64,000 nucleotides of DNA from Carya illinoinensis (taxonomy: Eukaryota; Streptophyta; Magnoliopsida; Fagales; Juglandaceae), in the NCBI RefSeq assembly GCF_018687715.1, contig NC_056759.1, forward strand, positions 32,027,885 to 32,091,884, given 5' to 3'. Positions 39,890 to 51,426 of this stretch are shown in pieces. The position numbers were made by a program, and so were the translations under genes. The notes beneath the pieces were generated by a model, which saw nothing but the letters and a program-made list of their open reading frames with translations, ran no database searches and was not told the origin of the DNA. The first letter of the stretch is position 1, and each line of letters opens with the position of its first letter.

Positions 39890-40080
39890 TTGTTAAAAAC
39901 CTATTCAAATGGTTTTATCTTATCTTATTATTATAATTTTTATATAAAATATAATAAATAATTTATTTTTTTTAAATTTTAAAATAATAATAATATTAAA
40001 AAATAATATTTTAATTATTTTTTTTTCATTTTTTATCTAAAATTATATCATCTCATCCTACTGTCTAAACTACACCTTAA
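39890..40080. mobile_element. AT-rich MITE, reverse orientation
   Basis: One end reads caaatggttttatcttatc and the other ttatatcatctcatcctactgtctaaac, with the AT-rich core between them. The ends resemble the GTTTGGAT...GAGATGAGATGAT type of abundant MITE in Fagales-like genomes (my recollection). It is absent from the A unit. Confidence 0.5.
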
Positions 40081-40490
40081 TGTGTCTATTATTTGCAATG
40101 CAAATTGCAAAGCAAAGCTTGATAGAATTTAACTTTCCTTCAAATTCATTCCAATAAGCAATAATGGTAAATATTATAACATAAAGAAAATTGAATAATA
40201 CACGTAGCAAAGCTTTAAACAATGATAAATACTATAAAATTAATTGATATTTATATCTAAAAAAAAAAGTTGTTTAAACAATAGTAATCAGCATTAATGC
40301 ATCATGCATGGTTGTTGCCATGATCAGCTATATATCTCAAACAACTTGTAAATATTGCGGCCAGTTGGCAACAAATTATTAGTTGCGAGCAGCCTAGTTT
40401 GTATATTCTAGTGACTCTTTTTTGTTTTTCTCGACTAATTAATTAATTTGTACTCCCTAGCTGGATCTCAGCTTTACACACCCTTACACC

Positions 40491-40814
40491 ATGTTTAGAA
40501 GTGGGCTGAGCTAAATTTTTTATAAATAGTAATAAATTGAAAAAGTGGAGTGAGTTATGTTGAATCAATTTAAAATGAGTTTAGGTATATTTAGATATTA
40601 AGATGAGTTTAGTAGTATTTATGAAAAATTGAAAAAGGTTGTGAGTCCTACGTATAAAGATGTGTTGAGTTAAAAAAGGTTTTAGATCCCACGTATAAGG
40701 AGGTTTTGAGTTTAGATGAGCTTAATAATTTAAAAGTTGGCTGCTTGGATATTAAGTTTAGCTTAAAATTAGATCGAATTGAATTAATCTCAGCTAAATC
40801 TTACAACTAAACAG
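40491..40814. mobile_element. MITE-like element, about 320 bp
   Basis: The left end, tgtttagaag...gctgagctaaat, is an imperfect inverted copy of the right end, ctcagctaaatcttacaactaaaca. The interior has repeated gatgagttta and ttggatattaag motifs. It has no coding capacity. Confidence 0.6.
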
Positions 40815-40833
40815 GACTAATTATAAATATCTC

Positions 40834-40859
40834 ATATATATATATATATATATATATAT
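40834..40859. repeat. (TA)n microsatellite
   Basis: An uninterrupted alternating TA run at the point where homology to the 660 region resumes. Confidence 0.95.
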
Positions 40860-40968
40860 TTGTCTAATGAGATTTATATTGATCAAGTGAACCACTTGAA
40901 TCCTGATCAAGGTACTCATCTTGCCAGAGAACCTTGAGCCATTATAAACATGAGCCATAAGTAGTGGA

Positions 40969-41557
40969 GTAAAAAAAAATCGGTGAGCTAGTAAACCAGA
41001 CTGGCTCGGACTGAAACGGTGGGTTGAGTTTGGTACCGAGTTTGGTTCAATTCAGTATCGGTTTTATTTTCTTAAAACTAATCAAAATCGATCCGGTTCC
41101 AATTTTTCTTTTTTAAAACCAAACTGAATCGGACTAATTCATATATATAAATATATATTAATTTTGTATATAATATATAAAATATTTTTGTATTATATGA
41201 TAAATTAGTAATTAATATAATATTAAATTTTAAAATTTTATATCACTATAGTTTATTCTATTAATAGTTATACCAATACTATATCATTATATATTATAAT
41301 ATATTACAATATATTATCACTATATTATTATATACTATAATATATTATATTATATATATTATATAATATAATATATTAAAACTGAAAAATTAGACCGAAC
41401 CGGACTGGAAATTGATAAAACTAGAATACCAATTTAGGATAATAATTTGTATATAATCGATTTTAAAAAATATAAAACTGATACGTACCGATTATATGTT
41501 AAATTTTATCATTTTATCCAAAACAAGATCGGATTGGCGGACCGAACCAGTTATCCA
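40969..41557. mobile_element. AT-rich insertion with CCGGTTCGG-type ends
   Basis: Extra relative to the homologous place near 760. The ends carry gaaccgg/ccggttc-like motifs (aatcgatccggttcc; gaccgaaccggactgg). The centre is a long palindromic TATA-rich stretch (41230-41390). It is probably a non-autonomous DNA transposon. Boundaries are approximate. Confidence 0.5.
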
Positions 41558-41633
41558 AGTACATAAACTGGCCAGAGATCAGGGCAATTCTTGGTGAAGC
41601 TATGCCCACGTCATGAACTTGATATTTACAGTA

Positions 41634-41856
41634 GGGTGAGGTTACTCTACCGCCTCACCCTTACCGCTGGGCTTACCACCCAGTGTAATTTTTTTTTCAT
41701 TTTTTTTTCACATTTTTTTAATCACTTTCTTAATCATTAACTAAAAAAAAAAAATACATCAATACACTTAAAATCACTAAGTAAAAAAAAAAAATATTTT
41801 TTTGCCTAGCAGTCAACCCAAGCGGTCAACCCCAGGAGGCAAAATAGCTTTTTCCT
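41634..41856. mobile_element. 223-bp MITE with 9-bp target duplication
   Basis: It is bounded by TTTACAGTA on both sides (41625-41633 and 41856-41864). The homologous empty place near 822 reads acttatagtatgg. The interior has poly-T and poly-A runs and no ORF. A 9-bp duplication would suit a Mutator-like origin. The ends are only weakly inverted. Confidence 0.65.
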
Positions 41857-42103
41857 TTACAGTATGGGGTTGTTATTTATTAAGGGGCCGAGATGGATGC
41901 ATGTCTGTCGTGAGATGACAACTACGTACATCGTCTGTCCAGTGTCCACATTCATAAAGGGTTGGAGGGGCTGAGGTTGAAAGATGGGACTAGAAGTGGG
42001 GACTAATTGCGTGCCTTGTTTAATGCTTTTTAAGATCTGTTGTTGTTTTCTTGTACGTGTAGTTGCATGCTTTGTATCGTTCATTGAATGCTTGGGGACC
42101 AGA

Positions 42104-42427
42104 TGTAACAACTAACTCAAGAATTGACTGAATATCTAATCTTTGAGGGATTAGTTCCTCCAAGAATGAAATCTATTTCACTTTTTGCATGCTTTACATC
42201 AGGAGCTCGTCTCCCTTTTATACACAAATCAGACGTTAATTCTGTTATAAAGGGAAGGGCATTATTGTACATTTAGTTAACACTTTAAGACTACAATTGT
42301 AACTATACACTACTTAATGAATCATGTGCTATCACGTGCCTCAACTGCTTCAATCCTTCACACTCGCTGCTCCCTTGCTTCCAGACTTCCCTTCTGTTAT
42401 TTCTTCTTCATGCTAATGCTCGTAACA
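42104..42427 (-). repeat. 3' LTR of the chromovirus
   Basis: 324 bp, TG...CA ends. TATA-like GTATAAAAG on the minus strand at 42215-42223. Confidence 0.93.
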
Positions 42428-42438
42428 TTTCAACCCCT

Positions 42439-45400
42439 TCAAAAGACCTTACCCACAAGGTCAGGGTATTGCAATCGCAATTGCTCAACAGGAACCCATG
42501 TAGCATCTTCCTCAAAGGCCCCATGCCATTTAATCAACAACTCAATAAAATGGTTTGTTGTTAACAGGAGTCATTCTTCTCTACAAAACTTGCTCAGGCT
42601 TAGTTCTAATTTCACCATGTGAATCTTGCAATGGTAAGGCTGAGGAAATAATCTTCAAAGGCCCTACATGCTTCTTTAATCTGGACACATGAAAAAATGG
42701 ATGGATAGCTGAAGTTGGTGATAATTCTAGTTTATATGCTACTCTCCCAATACACTCTAACACCTTAAAGGGACCACAATATCATGCTGCCAACTTGGGA
42801 TTAAAAACAGATCCCACAGTGTGTTGCTTGTACTTTTGTAACTTCAAGTAAACCATGTCACCAACTTGAAATTGCCTATAAACATGCTTCTTATCATACT
42901 ATTGTTTCATGGTAGCTTGTGCTGCCAGCAAATTCTTTCTCAATAAGGACAGAATCTCCTCTCGAGATCTCAACTCTAAATCTACTGCTTCATTCTGAGT
43001 TGTACCTGCTGCATATTGTAACAAGGTAGGAGGAGGCACACCATACAAAGCCTCAAATGATGTCATTTTAGTTGCTGCATGCAAAGAGATGTTGTACCAC
43101 CATTCTGCCCAAGGCAGCCAATAACTCCACTGTTTTGGTCTCTAAAAAAAAAAACAGCTCAAATACTGTTGCACACACTTATTCACAATTTCTGTTTGTC
43201 CATCCGATTGAGGGTGATAAGCAGAACTGTAATGAAGCTTTGTACCTTGCAACCTGAAGAGTTTTTTCCAAAATCCACTTGTGAAAGTGGCATCTCGATC
43301 AGTAACAATTGTTGCAGGCATACCATGCAACTTGAAGACTTGTGAAATAAAAAGCTTTGCCACAGAAACTGCAGTGTAAGGATGAGACAGTGGTAAAAAA
43401 TGGGCATACTTAGTGAGTCTGTCCACAACCACTAAAATGACAGAAAATCTCTTCGAATTAGGAAGTGCATCAATAAAGTCCATAGAGATATCACTCCATG
43501 ACTTCATAGGAATAGGTAATGGCTGCAATAACCCTGCTGGCAACAGATTCTCCACTTTGCATTTCTAACTTACTTCACATTTTTTAATGAAATTCTTAAT
43601 ATCCTTCCTCATTCCCAACCAAATAAAATCTGCTTTAGCTCTGTGTAAGGAATTTTGGTAACTAGAATGGCCTCCAAAAGCACTACTATGTATAAATTTC
43701 AGCACTTGTTGTTTCAAAGGGGACTTGGAAGATAAAAATACTCTACCTTTCTTCAGCAAAAAACCATTCTGTAATGTAAAGGCCTGATTCATTAATTCCC
43801 CTTTTTGCAACTTCTGACATATAGTAGAGATCTCTTCATCATGCAAATAAGAATCCTTCAACTGCTGCAACCACATTGGATCCAAAACAATTATGGCAGA
43901 TAACAGTACTTCTTTGTCTCTTGAATCATCTCTTCTGAAAAGAGCATTTGCAGCCACATTCTCCTTGCCTTTTTGATACTCAATTTTGAAGTCATAACCA
44001 ATGAGCTTACTAATCCACTTTTGTTGTGAAGGTGTACCTATCTTCTGTTCCAGTAAAAACTTTAGGCTTTGTTGGTCAGTTCTGATGACAAACTGAGAGC
44101 CCACAAGGTAAGGCCTCCACTTCTTAACAACCACTACTAATGCCAAGAATTCCTTCTCATATGCAGAAAGATCCAATGCTTTTCCTTTCAAAATTTGGCT
44201 AAGGAAAGCCAAGGGTCTGTCATTCTGGATTAAAACAACTCCTACTCCTTGACCTGATGTATCACATTCAATTAAAAATGGTTTAGTAAAATCAAGTAAA
44301 GCTAAAACAGGTGGTTGAGAAATAGCCTTCTTCAATGCGTCAAAGGCTTGTGCAGCTGCATTACTCTCCAATGAAAGGAATCTTTTTAAGCAAATCAGTG
44401 AAAGGCCCAGCAATTAATCTATAATGTCTTACAAACTTCGTGTAATAACCAGTTAAGCCAAGAAATCCCCTTAAGGATTTGATGGATTTGGGCAAAGGTC
44501 ATTCCACCATGGCCTTTATCTTGGATGGATCAGCTTGCACTCCCTCAGCAGACACCAAATGTCCAAGATAGTCGATTTGCTTGGAGGCGAACCTGCATTT
44601 ACTTCTCTTAGCAAACAATGTATGCTTTGCTAATACTTCTAACACTAAGGTTAAATGTTGCACATGATCTTCCTCATTCTTACTGTATATTAAAATGTCA
44701 TCAAAGAAAACTATAACAAATTTTCTTAAAAAATGGTTGAAACACTTCATTCATCAATGACTGGAAGGTAGCAGGAGCATTGGTTAAGCCAAAAGGCCTA
44801 ACCAAAAACTCATAATGGCCTTGATGTGTGTAAAATGCTGTCTTCTCAATATCTTACTCCTTCACCCGAATCTGATGATAGCCAGATATGAGGTCTAGCT
44901 TGGAAAAAACTGTAGCCCATATAATTCATCAAGAAGTTCATCTACCACAGGAATAGGAAACTTGACTTTAATAGTTTCTCTATTCAAAGCCCTGTAGTCT
45001 ATACACATAAGCCAAGATCCATAAGCTTTCCTCACAAGAATCACAGGAGATGAAAAAGGAGATTGACTGCATCTTATAACTCCAGCTTCTAGCAATTCTT
45101 TAACTATCTTTTCAATCTCAGCTTTTTGTACGAAGGGATACCTATATGGCCTAACAGAAATAGGCATTGTACCCTCTTTAAGATAAATCTTGTGATCATG
45201 GCTCCTCTTTGGAGGTAAACCCTTGGGTTCCTCAAAGACTACAACAAACTTTTTCAAAACCTCCTCAACTTCACTGTCTATCGGTTCTTTGCTAGCAGGC
45301 TGTTGTAGCTGAACTAACGGTAACAACATTCCTTTCCTTTCAATTGTAGTCAACTGACATATGTGAATATCCTCAACCAATTCAGGTTTAGTAGCATTCA

Positions 45401-45800
45401 TGCCTCTAATTGTCACTATCTTGTTGTTGTGCTGGAAAGACATAGTTAAACCATTAAAATCCCATAACACAGGGCCCAAGGTTCTCAACCACTGCATTCC
45501 TACTACAACATCACAACCACCAAGAGGCAACAAAAAAAATCAGTGTTAAACTGATTGCCTTGCATCTAAAACTGCATCTGTTCTATCAACCTTTCACTTC
45601 TCATTTTCTCCCCATTAGCTACACGTACTTCCACCTGCTTAGCAAAATTAATTCCTAACCCCACTTTTCCAGTAATCATGGGATCAAGAAAATTATGTGT
45701 GCTGCCTGTGTTCACAAGAATGACAACAGGACAATCCTAAACCTTACCATGAATTCTCATACTTCTTGGACTCAAATATCCTACTATAGCATTAAGAGAT
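42439..45800 (-). pseudogene. Chromovirus pol (protease, RT, RNase H, integrase, chromodomain end)
   Basis: Minus strand. Protease end: LPLGGCDVVVGMQWLRTLGP (45533 on). RT: PYRYPFVQKAEIEKIVKELL and SPVILVRKAYGSWLMCIDYR (45150-45000), the catalytic [15 protein letters not shown] (about 44700) and IDYLGHLVSAEGVQ. RNase H: FLIECDTSGQGVGVVLIQND and AYEKEFLALVVVVKKWRPYL (44270-44110), then IRTDQQSLKFLLEQ. Integrase: FGGHSSYQNSLHRAKADFIW, then [16 protein letters not shown] (43490), [18 protein letters not shown] and [14 protein letters not shown], giving the three acidic residues. The C-terminal part has AIHPFFHVSRLKKHVGP and WHGAFEEDATWVPVEQL, as in a chromodomain tail, before TGA at 42439. Breaks occur at about 43143-43155 (poly-A tract), 43560, 44415, 44760-44890 and elsewhere. 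Confidence 0.9.
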
Positions 45801-45844
45801 ATCTCAGGAACTATACATTGTGGAGTCAGAATCTTATCCACAGC

Positions 45845-46762
45845 CTAATTTTCTACCATCTCACAATCTTGCTTGTTATCATCTCGAAATAACTCCATCC
45901 CTTCCATCACAAAGAACTTAGCCTTTTTCCTCTCACATTTATGACTAGGGTTCCATTTCTCACCACAGAAATAACACAACCATTTTTCCCTTCTTTCCTT
46001 CATCTCAGTTGGGGTAACTTTTTGTATTGGCAAAAATGGCTTAAAACTGTTATTCTTTTCTACAAGAGTGTTGTCTTTTCTTGCAAAATTATTAGTAAAT
46101 CCATTTCCTTCAACAGAAAATGGTGCATAGGAATTTTGATAATTCCCCCCTCTAAAGTTACCATGAATACTGTGGATGTATTCTTCTTGCATCTTAGCAA
46201 GACCAAAGGCAGAATTAAGAGACTGAGGATGCAGTATCCTCACAAGTAATCTTATTTCATCTCTTAATCCACTTGAAAACAAGCTCAGCTTATAATCTTC
46301 AGACAATCTTTTCAACCTATTAGAGATTTCTTCAAACTGAGTTTTGTATACAGTAACTGTAGAAGTTTGTTTTAAATGTTTTAAAGCTTCCATAGGATCA
46401 TCATATGATGAGTTCCCAAATCTCAATTGTAAAGCATCAACAAAAGCATCCCAAGAAACAAAAAGACCAGTTTCTTCAGCACCTTGGAACCAAATCAAAG
46501 CAATTCCCTCCATGTACAAAGATGCCATCCAAATCTTTTGTCCATCTGGCATAGGATACAAAGCAAAATAATGATTTGCTTTATAAACCCACCCAATAGG
46601 ATTATCCCCATTAAACTTTGGAAAGTCTATTTTAATAGCACGAAACTTCATATCTCTTTGTTCTGGATTACCTCCATCTTGTCTGCTACTTGAATTCTGA
46701 TGACCCAGCCTGCCACCATTAACATTCACAGCCTCAAGCAACATATCCAGCTTCGAATTCAA
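45845..46762 (-). pseudogene. Chromovirus gag
   Basis: An open frame of 305 codons (MNSKLDMLLEAVNVNG). It has KIDFPKFNGDNPIGWVYKAN, the capsid-like block GIALIWFQGAEETGLFVSW, LKQTSTVTVYKTQFEEISNR and a zinc-knuckle-like WLCYFCGEKWNPSHKCERKK. The frame upstream of this ATG is cut by the hAT insertion near 46864, so the original start may have lain further up. In this copy it is open, but the element as a whole is defective. Confidence 0.85.
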
Positions 46763-47584
46763 GGATTCTAATGCTCCTTGATGATCTTCAAGACTCTTTC
46801 CTTGCTGATCTTGACTTTATCGCAAACCCACCACCATCTTCTCCAATTCTTTATAACGAGTTCTAGGACTGTTTATCCGGGTTCTGACTCGGGAACCCGG
46901 GTATACCCAAACCGAAACCTAAATTTGAAATTCGGGCCGGAACCCAGATCGGGTTAACCTGGGTCAGATCCGAGCCGAAACCTGGATGAACCCGAATTTT
47001 GTAAAACTCGGATTCCGGGTTCCGAATTGAACCCGGGTTTTTTTTTCGGATTTAAAAAGCCTATTTTTTTTAATAAAAACCTATATTATATTAAAGATTT
47101 TTTAAGAAAAATCAATGTTGAAAAGCATAATTCTCTTTATGTAAAAGCCTATATTTATTATAGAAATTTTTAAAAAAGTGTTGAAAATCATACTTTTTTT
47201 TTTTAAAGCCTATATTTTGTGAAAATTTTTCTAAGAGGTAATGTTAAAAAGCATAACATTGTCCAGAATAATAAAATATATAAAAATGAAAAACTAAAAT
47301 GCATGTAATCCACTACATATTACATTATATTACAAAATATAAAATTACAAGATATGAGTTACATATTAATAACATATTCTTCCATGTGATTTAATCACAC
47401 CAAATAAAACAAGTATATTCACTGTAGTCACCCAAACAAAAGATAACCGTCACATTGAATTCCTAGTATATTCTCTGCAGCCACCCAAACTGAAGAGTTC
47501 GAATGTATTTCAACAGAGAAAAACACAAACCATAGAAAGGAACACTAAGAGCATTATCTCTGAAATTCCTATCCCTTTTTTTGC

Positions 47585-47830
47585 CCCTTTCATTATGATG
47601 ATGATCTTGAGTTTTGAATGTGAAAATCTAAAATTTCTCTATCCAAATTCTCAACCCATTTATCTGTTGGTGATAAGGAAATCATTTCCCAATCAATGCT
47701 AATAAATGGTGCTGAAGCCATATAATTTAACCCGTCGTCTAATCCACAAAGACAGTTAACAAAAAGCTAGAACTTCCTACCTGTTTCCTTGCACAGAATG
47801 AACAACCATATGTCATCCATGTACCTGCAA
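47585..47830 (-). other. Gene-like fragment inside the hAT element, unidentified
   Basis: On the minus strand, cag precedes a 44-base exon-like block (gtacatggatgacata to aggaaacag) and gtagg follows it. An open stretch reading SIDWEMISLSPTDKWVENLD and REILDFHIQNSRSSS lies further on. It could be exon debris of a captured host gene or of a transposase. I recognise neither. Confidence 0.3.
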
Positions 47831-48595
47831 TATCCTAGAAAACTTGAATTATTGCAATCCAACTAAAAACTAAAAAAAAAGAAAAAATCAATTTTGGTTT
47901 CTACATAGAAAAAAAAAAAAAAAAAAAAAAAAGAGGAAATGATGTCATCGCAGAAATTCACTATTTCTAAACAAAGCCTTACATAAAAATGGAATATTGT
48001 CATTTTTATGAGATCTGAAGTCTATAAAAATGATGCCATTGAGATCTAATCAGAGCTTATATGCTTAGATCTACCATAATCGCACAAAAAAGACATGTTT
48101 GGGTTTTTGCCAGATCAACTCAGATTACACAAGCATTACTAGTCTCTAGAAGTGGATACTACGAGAGTATGCTCCAAAAATACCACGTTCTCTATACATA
48201 ACCAATCTTGGTTGACAAGTCATATATGGTGCAACAGTCTGATATTTCTATTAACAAATAATCACATATAGGCTTGAGTTTTGCAATCCAAACACATCCA
48301 AAACATATAACATTAAGAGTATAGAAATAATTTAGTTAGTCATATTCATTTGTGTGTAAAACTACGTAATGAGAAATCTGAGTAAATAAGTTATAATTTA
48401 TAAATGTGGCTGTTAGTCACATCATTATCTGCCATTCAACTAAAGCCACCAATGGTCGTCTAAACTATTAAATGAAAAATGGATAAAGCTCAAAGACAAA
48501 GAATCCAAGGTATTTTGTTTATGAATGGTAGAATCCAAGATAAATAACTAACAATTCCTAATTCGAAATCAAGTGTTCATAACCCAATATTTTGT

Positions 48596-48690
48596 TTTTG
48601 ATAAGTAATAAAGATTCTAATGAAGAGTGTAAGAGGCTTAGCCCAAGTACGCAGGAGGGTCCATTACCCAATATTACTCCTGCCTTGGCA
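48596..48690 (-). mobile_element. LINE 3'-end fragment
   Basis: The plus strand reads ttttgataagtaataaag and then cttagcccaagtacgcagga. The same motifs occur in opposite orientation at 61860-61945 (tgtacatgggcttttcc, ttacttataaaa). Such a tail is typical of plant L1-like LINEs. Confidence 0.55.
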
Positions 48691-49442
48691 GGAGTTTGGC
48701 AGGGAAGATCTGGATATGGTCCTAACCTTCAGCATCAGCAAACTGAATAGAAGACAAACATGCAAGCTATCAATTGTGAATCATAGTAAATTTGTCAGAT
48801 TAAGAAGGGGTAGGAAATCTATTTATGGATAAACTAAATGCCCATAAACAAGCAGTAGGACGTAATCAAGAACACTAAATAACTGAACCCTCTATATACA
48901 TCATTAAGAAATTATATCAAAACAAACAAAAATGAAAATTCAAGTTTTTGGCAAACAAAGTCCTAAAAAAAATCACCTTCTTTCTAGATGTATATGGTCA
49001 CGTTGGAATGTAAACTACTTCATCTTCTCTGATCATGCTTAGCAAATTCACAACCATGAATATGGAAAAGAAAAGCAAAGAAAGTTTGATATGAAACTGA
49101 GATTATTTGTCTTTAAAAGAAACATAATCTGAGCAAAAAATATGCAATCATACATTCCTGGACATATAATAAATCCTATAGTTCCAATGCGTAATCCAGA
49201 AATATTATCCTCCCATTTTCCAACGAAATATCACATATATAAGTTGGGAAGGGGGCACAAATCTAGAGAGAGAGAGAGAGAGTTTACTTGGGAGTTCATG
49301 TAGTTCAATGACCCCTGATAAGCAAACTGACATTTTTTTTTATCGCCAAAAATGCAGAAACAGAACACGGTAAGATAATATTTTTCCTTTGTTCAACTAA
49401 ACAGACTTAACCCAGAAAATACCTTATAATTTCAGGCTTCGG

Positions 49443-49720
49443 CTAAGAAAGAACAAACCCAGCAGAGAGAATAAAGAAAACATACGGAAGCCTCTGCCAA
49501 TCACTGGCACTTCCATCGTTCGGCATTGCAGACAGCAGATCAGATCCTTCTGCTATCAATGAAACCGAAAGAAACACAAAAATCCAATGCGTTTTGTATA
49601 GATCGAGAATTGTAGCTTGATTTTTTACCCATTCCATACCGGGAAGAACTGCAGGAAATCGTTTGATAACACTTCTTCCTATTTCTCAATGACATCCGAC
49701 GATCAAAACCATCGCAAAGC

Positions 49721-49721
<1 letters not shown>
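49443..49721 (-). other. Gene-like ORF with CT-rich leader inside the hAT element
   Basis: On the minus strand a long (CT)n tract (49796-49722) is followed by an open frame containing MEWVKNQATILDLYKTHWIF and FVFLSVSLIAEGSDLLSAMP, ending near FFILSAGFVLS and a stop at 49443. The plan (CT-rich leader, then ATG) looks like the 5' end of a plant gene. It has two hydrophobic segments. I do not recognise it, and it may be a captured host gene fragment. Confidence 0.35.

Positions 49722-49796
<75 letters not shown>
49722..49796. repeat. (AG)n microsatellite, about 75 bp
   Basis: An uninterrupted AG run, which is CT-rich leader-like for the minus-strand ORF below it. Confidence 0.97.
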
Positions 49797-49799
<3 letters not shown>

Positions 49800-50053
49800 T
49801 TTCGGGGGAAGGGGGGCAGCTAGCGCAATTATGGGTAGTGAAGCACTGAAGGAGTTAAGAAACCCGGGTACCGGGTTTTGTAGCTGGGTTTTGGGTTTAA
49901 ATCTGAAACCCGGACCGGATTTATCCGGATTTTGAAATCCAGGCCGAAACCCATAACCGGAATCCGGTTATCTCGAGTTACGGCCTATATGAACAGTCCT
50001 AATGAGTTCCTTCTACCATTTGGGAAAAAAAAAAAATTTGCAAAAAAATAAAC

Positions 50054-50067
50054 TTGCTATGATACCA
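50054..50067 (-). promoter_or_regulatory. Primer-binding site of the chromovirus (initiator tRNA-Met type)
   Basis: The minus strand reads TTGGTATCATAGCAAG just inside the 5' LTR, complementary to the 3' end of initiator tRNA-Met apart from one base. Confidence 0.85.
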
Positions 50068-50069
50068 AT

Positions 50070-50393
50070 TGTAACAACTAACTCAAGAATTGATTGAATA
50101 TTTGATCTTCGAGGGATCAGTTCCTCTAAGAATGAAATCTATTTCACTTTTTGCATGCTTTACATCAGAAGCTCGTCTCCCTTTTATACAAAAATCAGAC
50201 ATTAATTCTGTTATAAAGGGAAGGGCATTCTTGTACATTTAGTTAACACTTTAAGGCTACAATTGTAACTATATACTACTTAATGAATCATGTGCTATCA
50301 CGTGCCTTAACTGCTTCAATCCTTCACACTCACTGCTCCCTTGCTTCCAGACTTCCCTTCTGTTATTTCTTCTTCATGCTAATGCTCATAACA
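50070..50393 (-). repeat. 5' LTR of the chromovirus
   Basis: 324 bp, the pair of 42104-42427. TATA-like TGTATAAAAG on the minus strand at about 50181-50190. Confidence 0.93.
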
Positions 50394-50517
50394 CCAAAAC
50401 TTCCTTTTTTAGGTGTTTTTGGGTGTCGTAATCACAATAAAGCTCCCATTTCTCCACAGCTGCAGGTGGGAGTTAGGCTTATGTAGAATTACTCGGCTGC
50501 GAAACACAACATCAACA
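50394..50517 (+). repeat. Internally deleted Gypsy LTR remnant
   Basis: After the spacer gaggtgttttt-like sequence come the first LTR bases (tgtcgtaatcacaa, from about 50425). They join directly to the last ~75 bp (agctcccatttctccac to acatcaaca at 50517). SQE 3' flank follows. Confidence 0.8.
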
Positions 50518-50963
50518 CATTCTTACAATTAGACTGATCAGATCTCGAAACTTCTAAGATATAACTAAAAAATAATTCTTCGTTGAGTTTGATTCTTTAG
50601 ATCTTTTTTATGTCTGGTTCTCTGTTTGTGGTGGTCAAGGTATTGAAATCCTCTCAATTAGACACATTGTGGGTGAAGTGGAGAAGGGATTGTACCCGAA
50701 TTTCACAACAAATAAAACAATCCTGTCATATTCTTCTGGGTTTTGAAATCATTTTAATAAAAGATGGGTGTTAATTAATAATTATCTTTTTAATCATAAT
50801 CTTTTTTATAATTTTAACCTGATATTAAATAATTAGAAAACGGTTTTTTCTCTTCTACTTATTTACATATCATTTAATGTTATATTTCTAAATGATTAAT
50901 ATTATTTTTCTTAATAAAAATAGGCAAAAAGATAAACCAGTACTTGAAGGTGGCCTGAGGGGA
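50518..50963 (-). other. Third copy of the SQE 3' flank, without the gene
   Basis: Collinear with 28398-28980 and 34867-35290 (gatataactaaaaaataa, ctgtttgtggtggtcaagg, acattgtgggtgaagtgg). Homology ends near ttgaaggtggcctga, before any SQE exon. Confidence 0.8.
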
Positions 50964-51426
50964 GATCTTTCAATTGATGCGCCCACCTTGAAGGTGAAAG
51001 TTCAGAATTTTAAAGGTCTACTACGATTTGTCAAGTTTCTGATATGAGAAATATATATTAGTCATAAAAGTAAATTTATAGACAGATGTAGCTTGTTGTG
51101 GTATATTAAATTATAAAATGACTTTTATTGTAAAATAGAAATCACACAAGTTTGTGAATTTACTTTTGTATAGCCTCTTTGTGCCTGTAATAGGTCTCTA
51201 CTTATATATTTAAAGGAAAATTCTATATATTATATTACGATCTTACTTGTATTTTACTAAGTAAGATGTAACACATTTACTACCATTGAATGATCATTGA
51301 TTGGATATTTCTTTATTATCAAATGATGATAAATACACCACATCATATATAGTACAATACAAATAAGATAGTGATGTGGGGTATAACATTACTCATATCT
51401 AAATAACCTGGTCTTTTTCTCATGTA
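50964..51426. other. Spacer, nothing identified
   Basis: AT-rich sequence without a recognisable domain, repeat pair or RNA gene. Confidence 0.5.

Larger units (their letters stand above)
46864..50001. mobile_element. hAT-type DNA transposon (non-autonomous), 3138 bp
   Basis: The terminal inverted repeats are TAGGACTGTT at 46864 and AACAGTCCTA at 49992-50001. An 8-bp target duplication has one mismatch: ACGAGTTC (46856-46863) and ATGAGTTC (50002-50009). Subterminal regions are rich in cccgggt/acccggg and ccggat motifs in opposite orientations. These features fit the hAT superfamily. I find no recognisable transposase. The interior carries unidentified gene-like sequence and a LINE 3' end. 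Confidence 0.85.
42104..50393 (-). mobile_element. Chromodomain Ty3/Gypsy retrotransposon (chromovirus)
   Basis: Both LTRs are 324 bp and start TGTAACAACTAAC and end ATAACA or GTAACA. The flanking 5-bp target duplication is CCAGA (42099-42103) and CCAAA (50394-50398). The uninterrupted target is visible at 1063 (accagaacttcc). The minus strand codes gag, protease, RT, RNase H, integrase and a chromodomain-like end. A tRNA-Met PBS lies inside the right LTR. Stops and frameshifts are present, and a 3.1-kb hAT-type element sits in its 5' part. By my count the LTRs differ at about 15 of 324 positions, mostly transitions. Confidence 0.93.

Noticed and set aside
46344..46693. Plus-strand ORFs over the chromovirus gag
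   Set aside because: Antisense shadows of the 305-codon gag frame. No features of their own.
48620..48832. 70-codon plus-strand ORF in the hAT element
   Set aside because: It overlaps a LINE 3' tail (cttagcccaagtacgcagga), so it is non-coding repeat.
50283..50486. ORFs starting in both chromovirus LTRs (MNHVLSRA...)
   Set aside because: The same ORF arises in both LTRs and runs out of the element. LTR sequence is not expected to code here.
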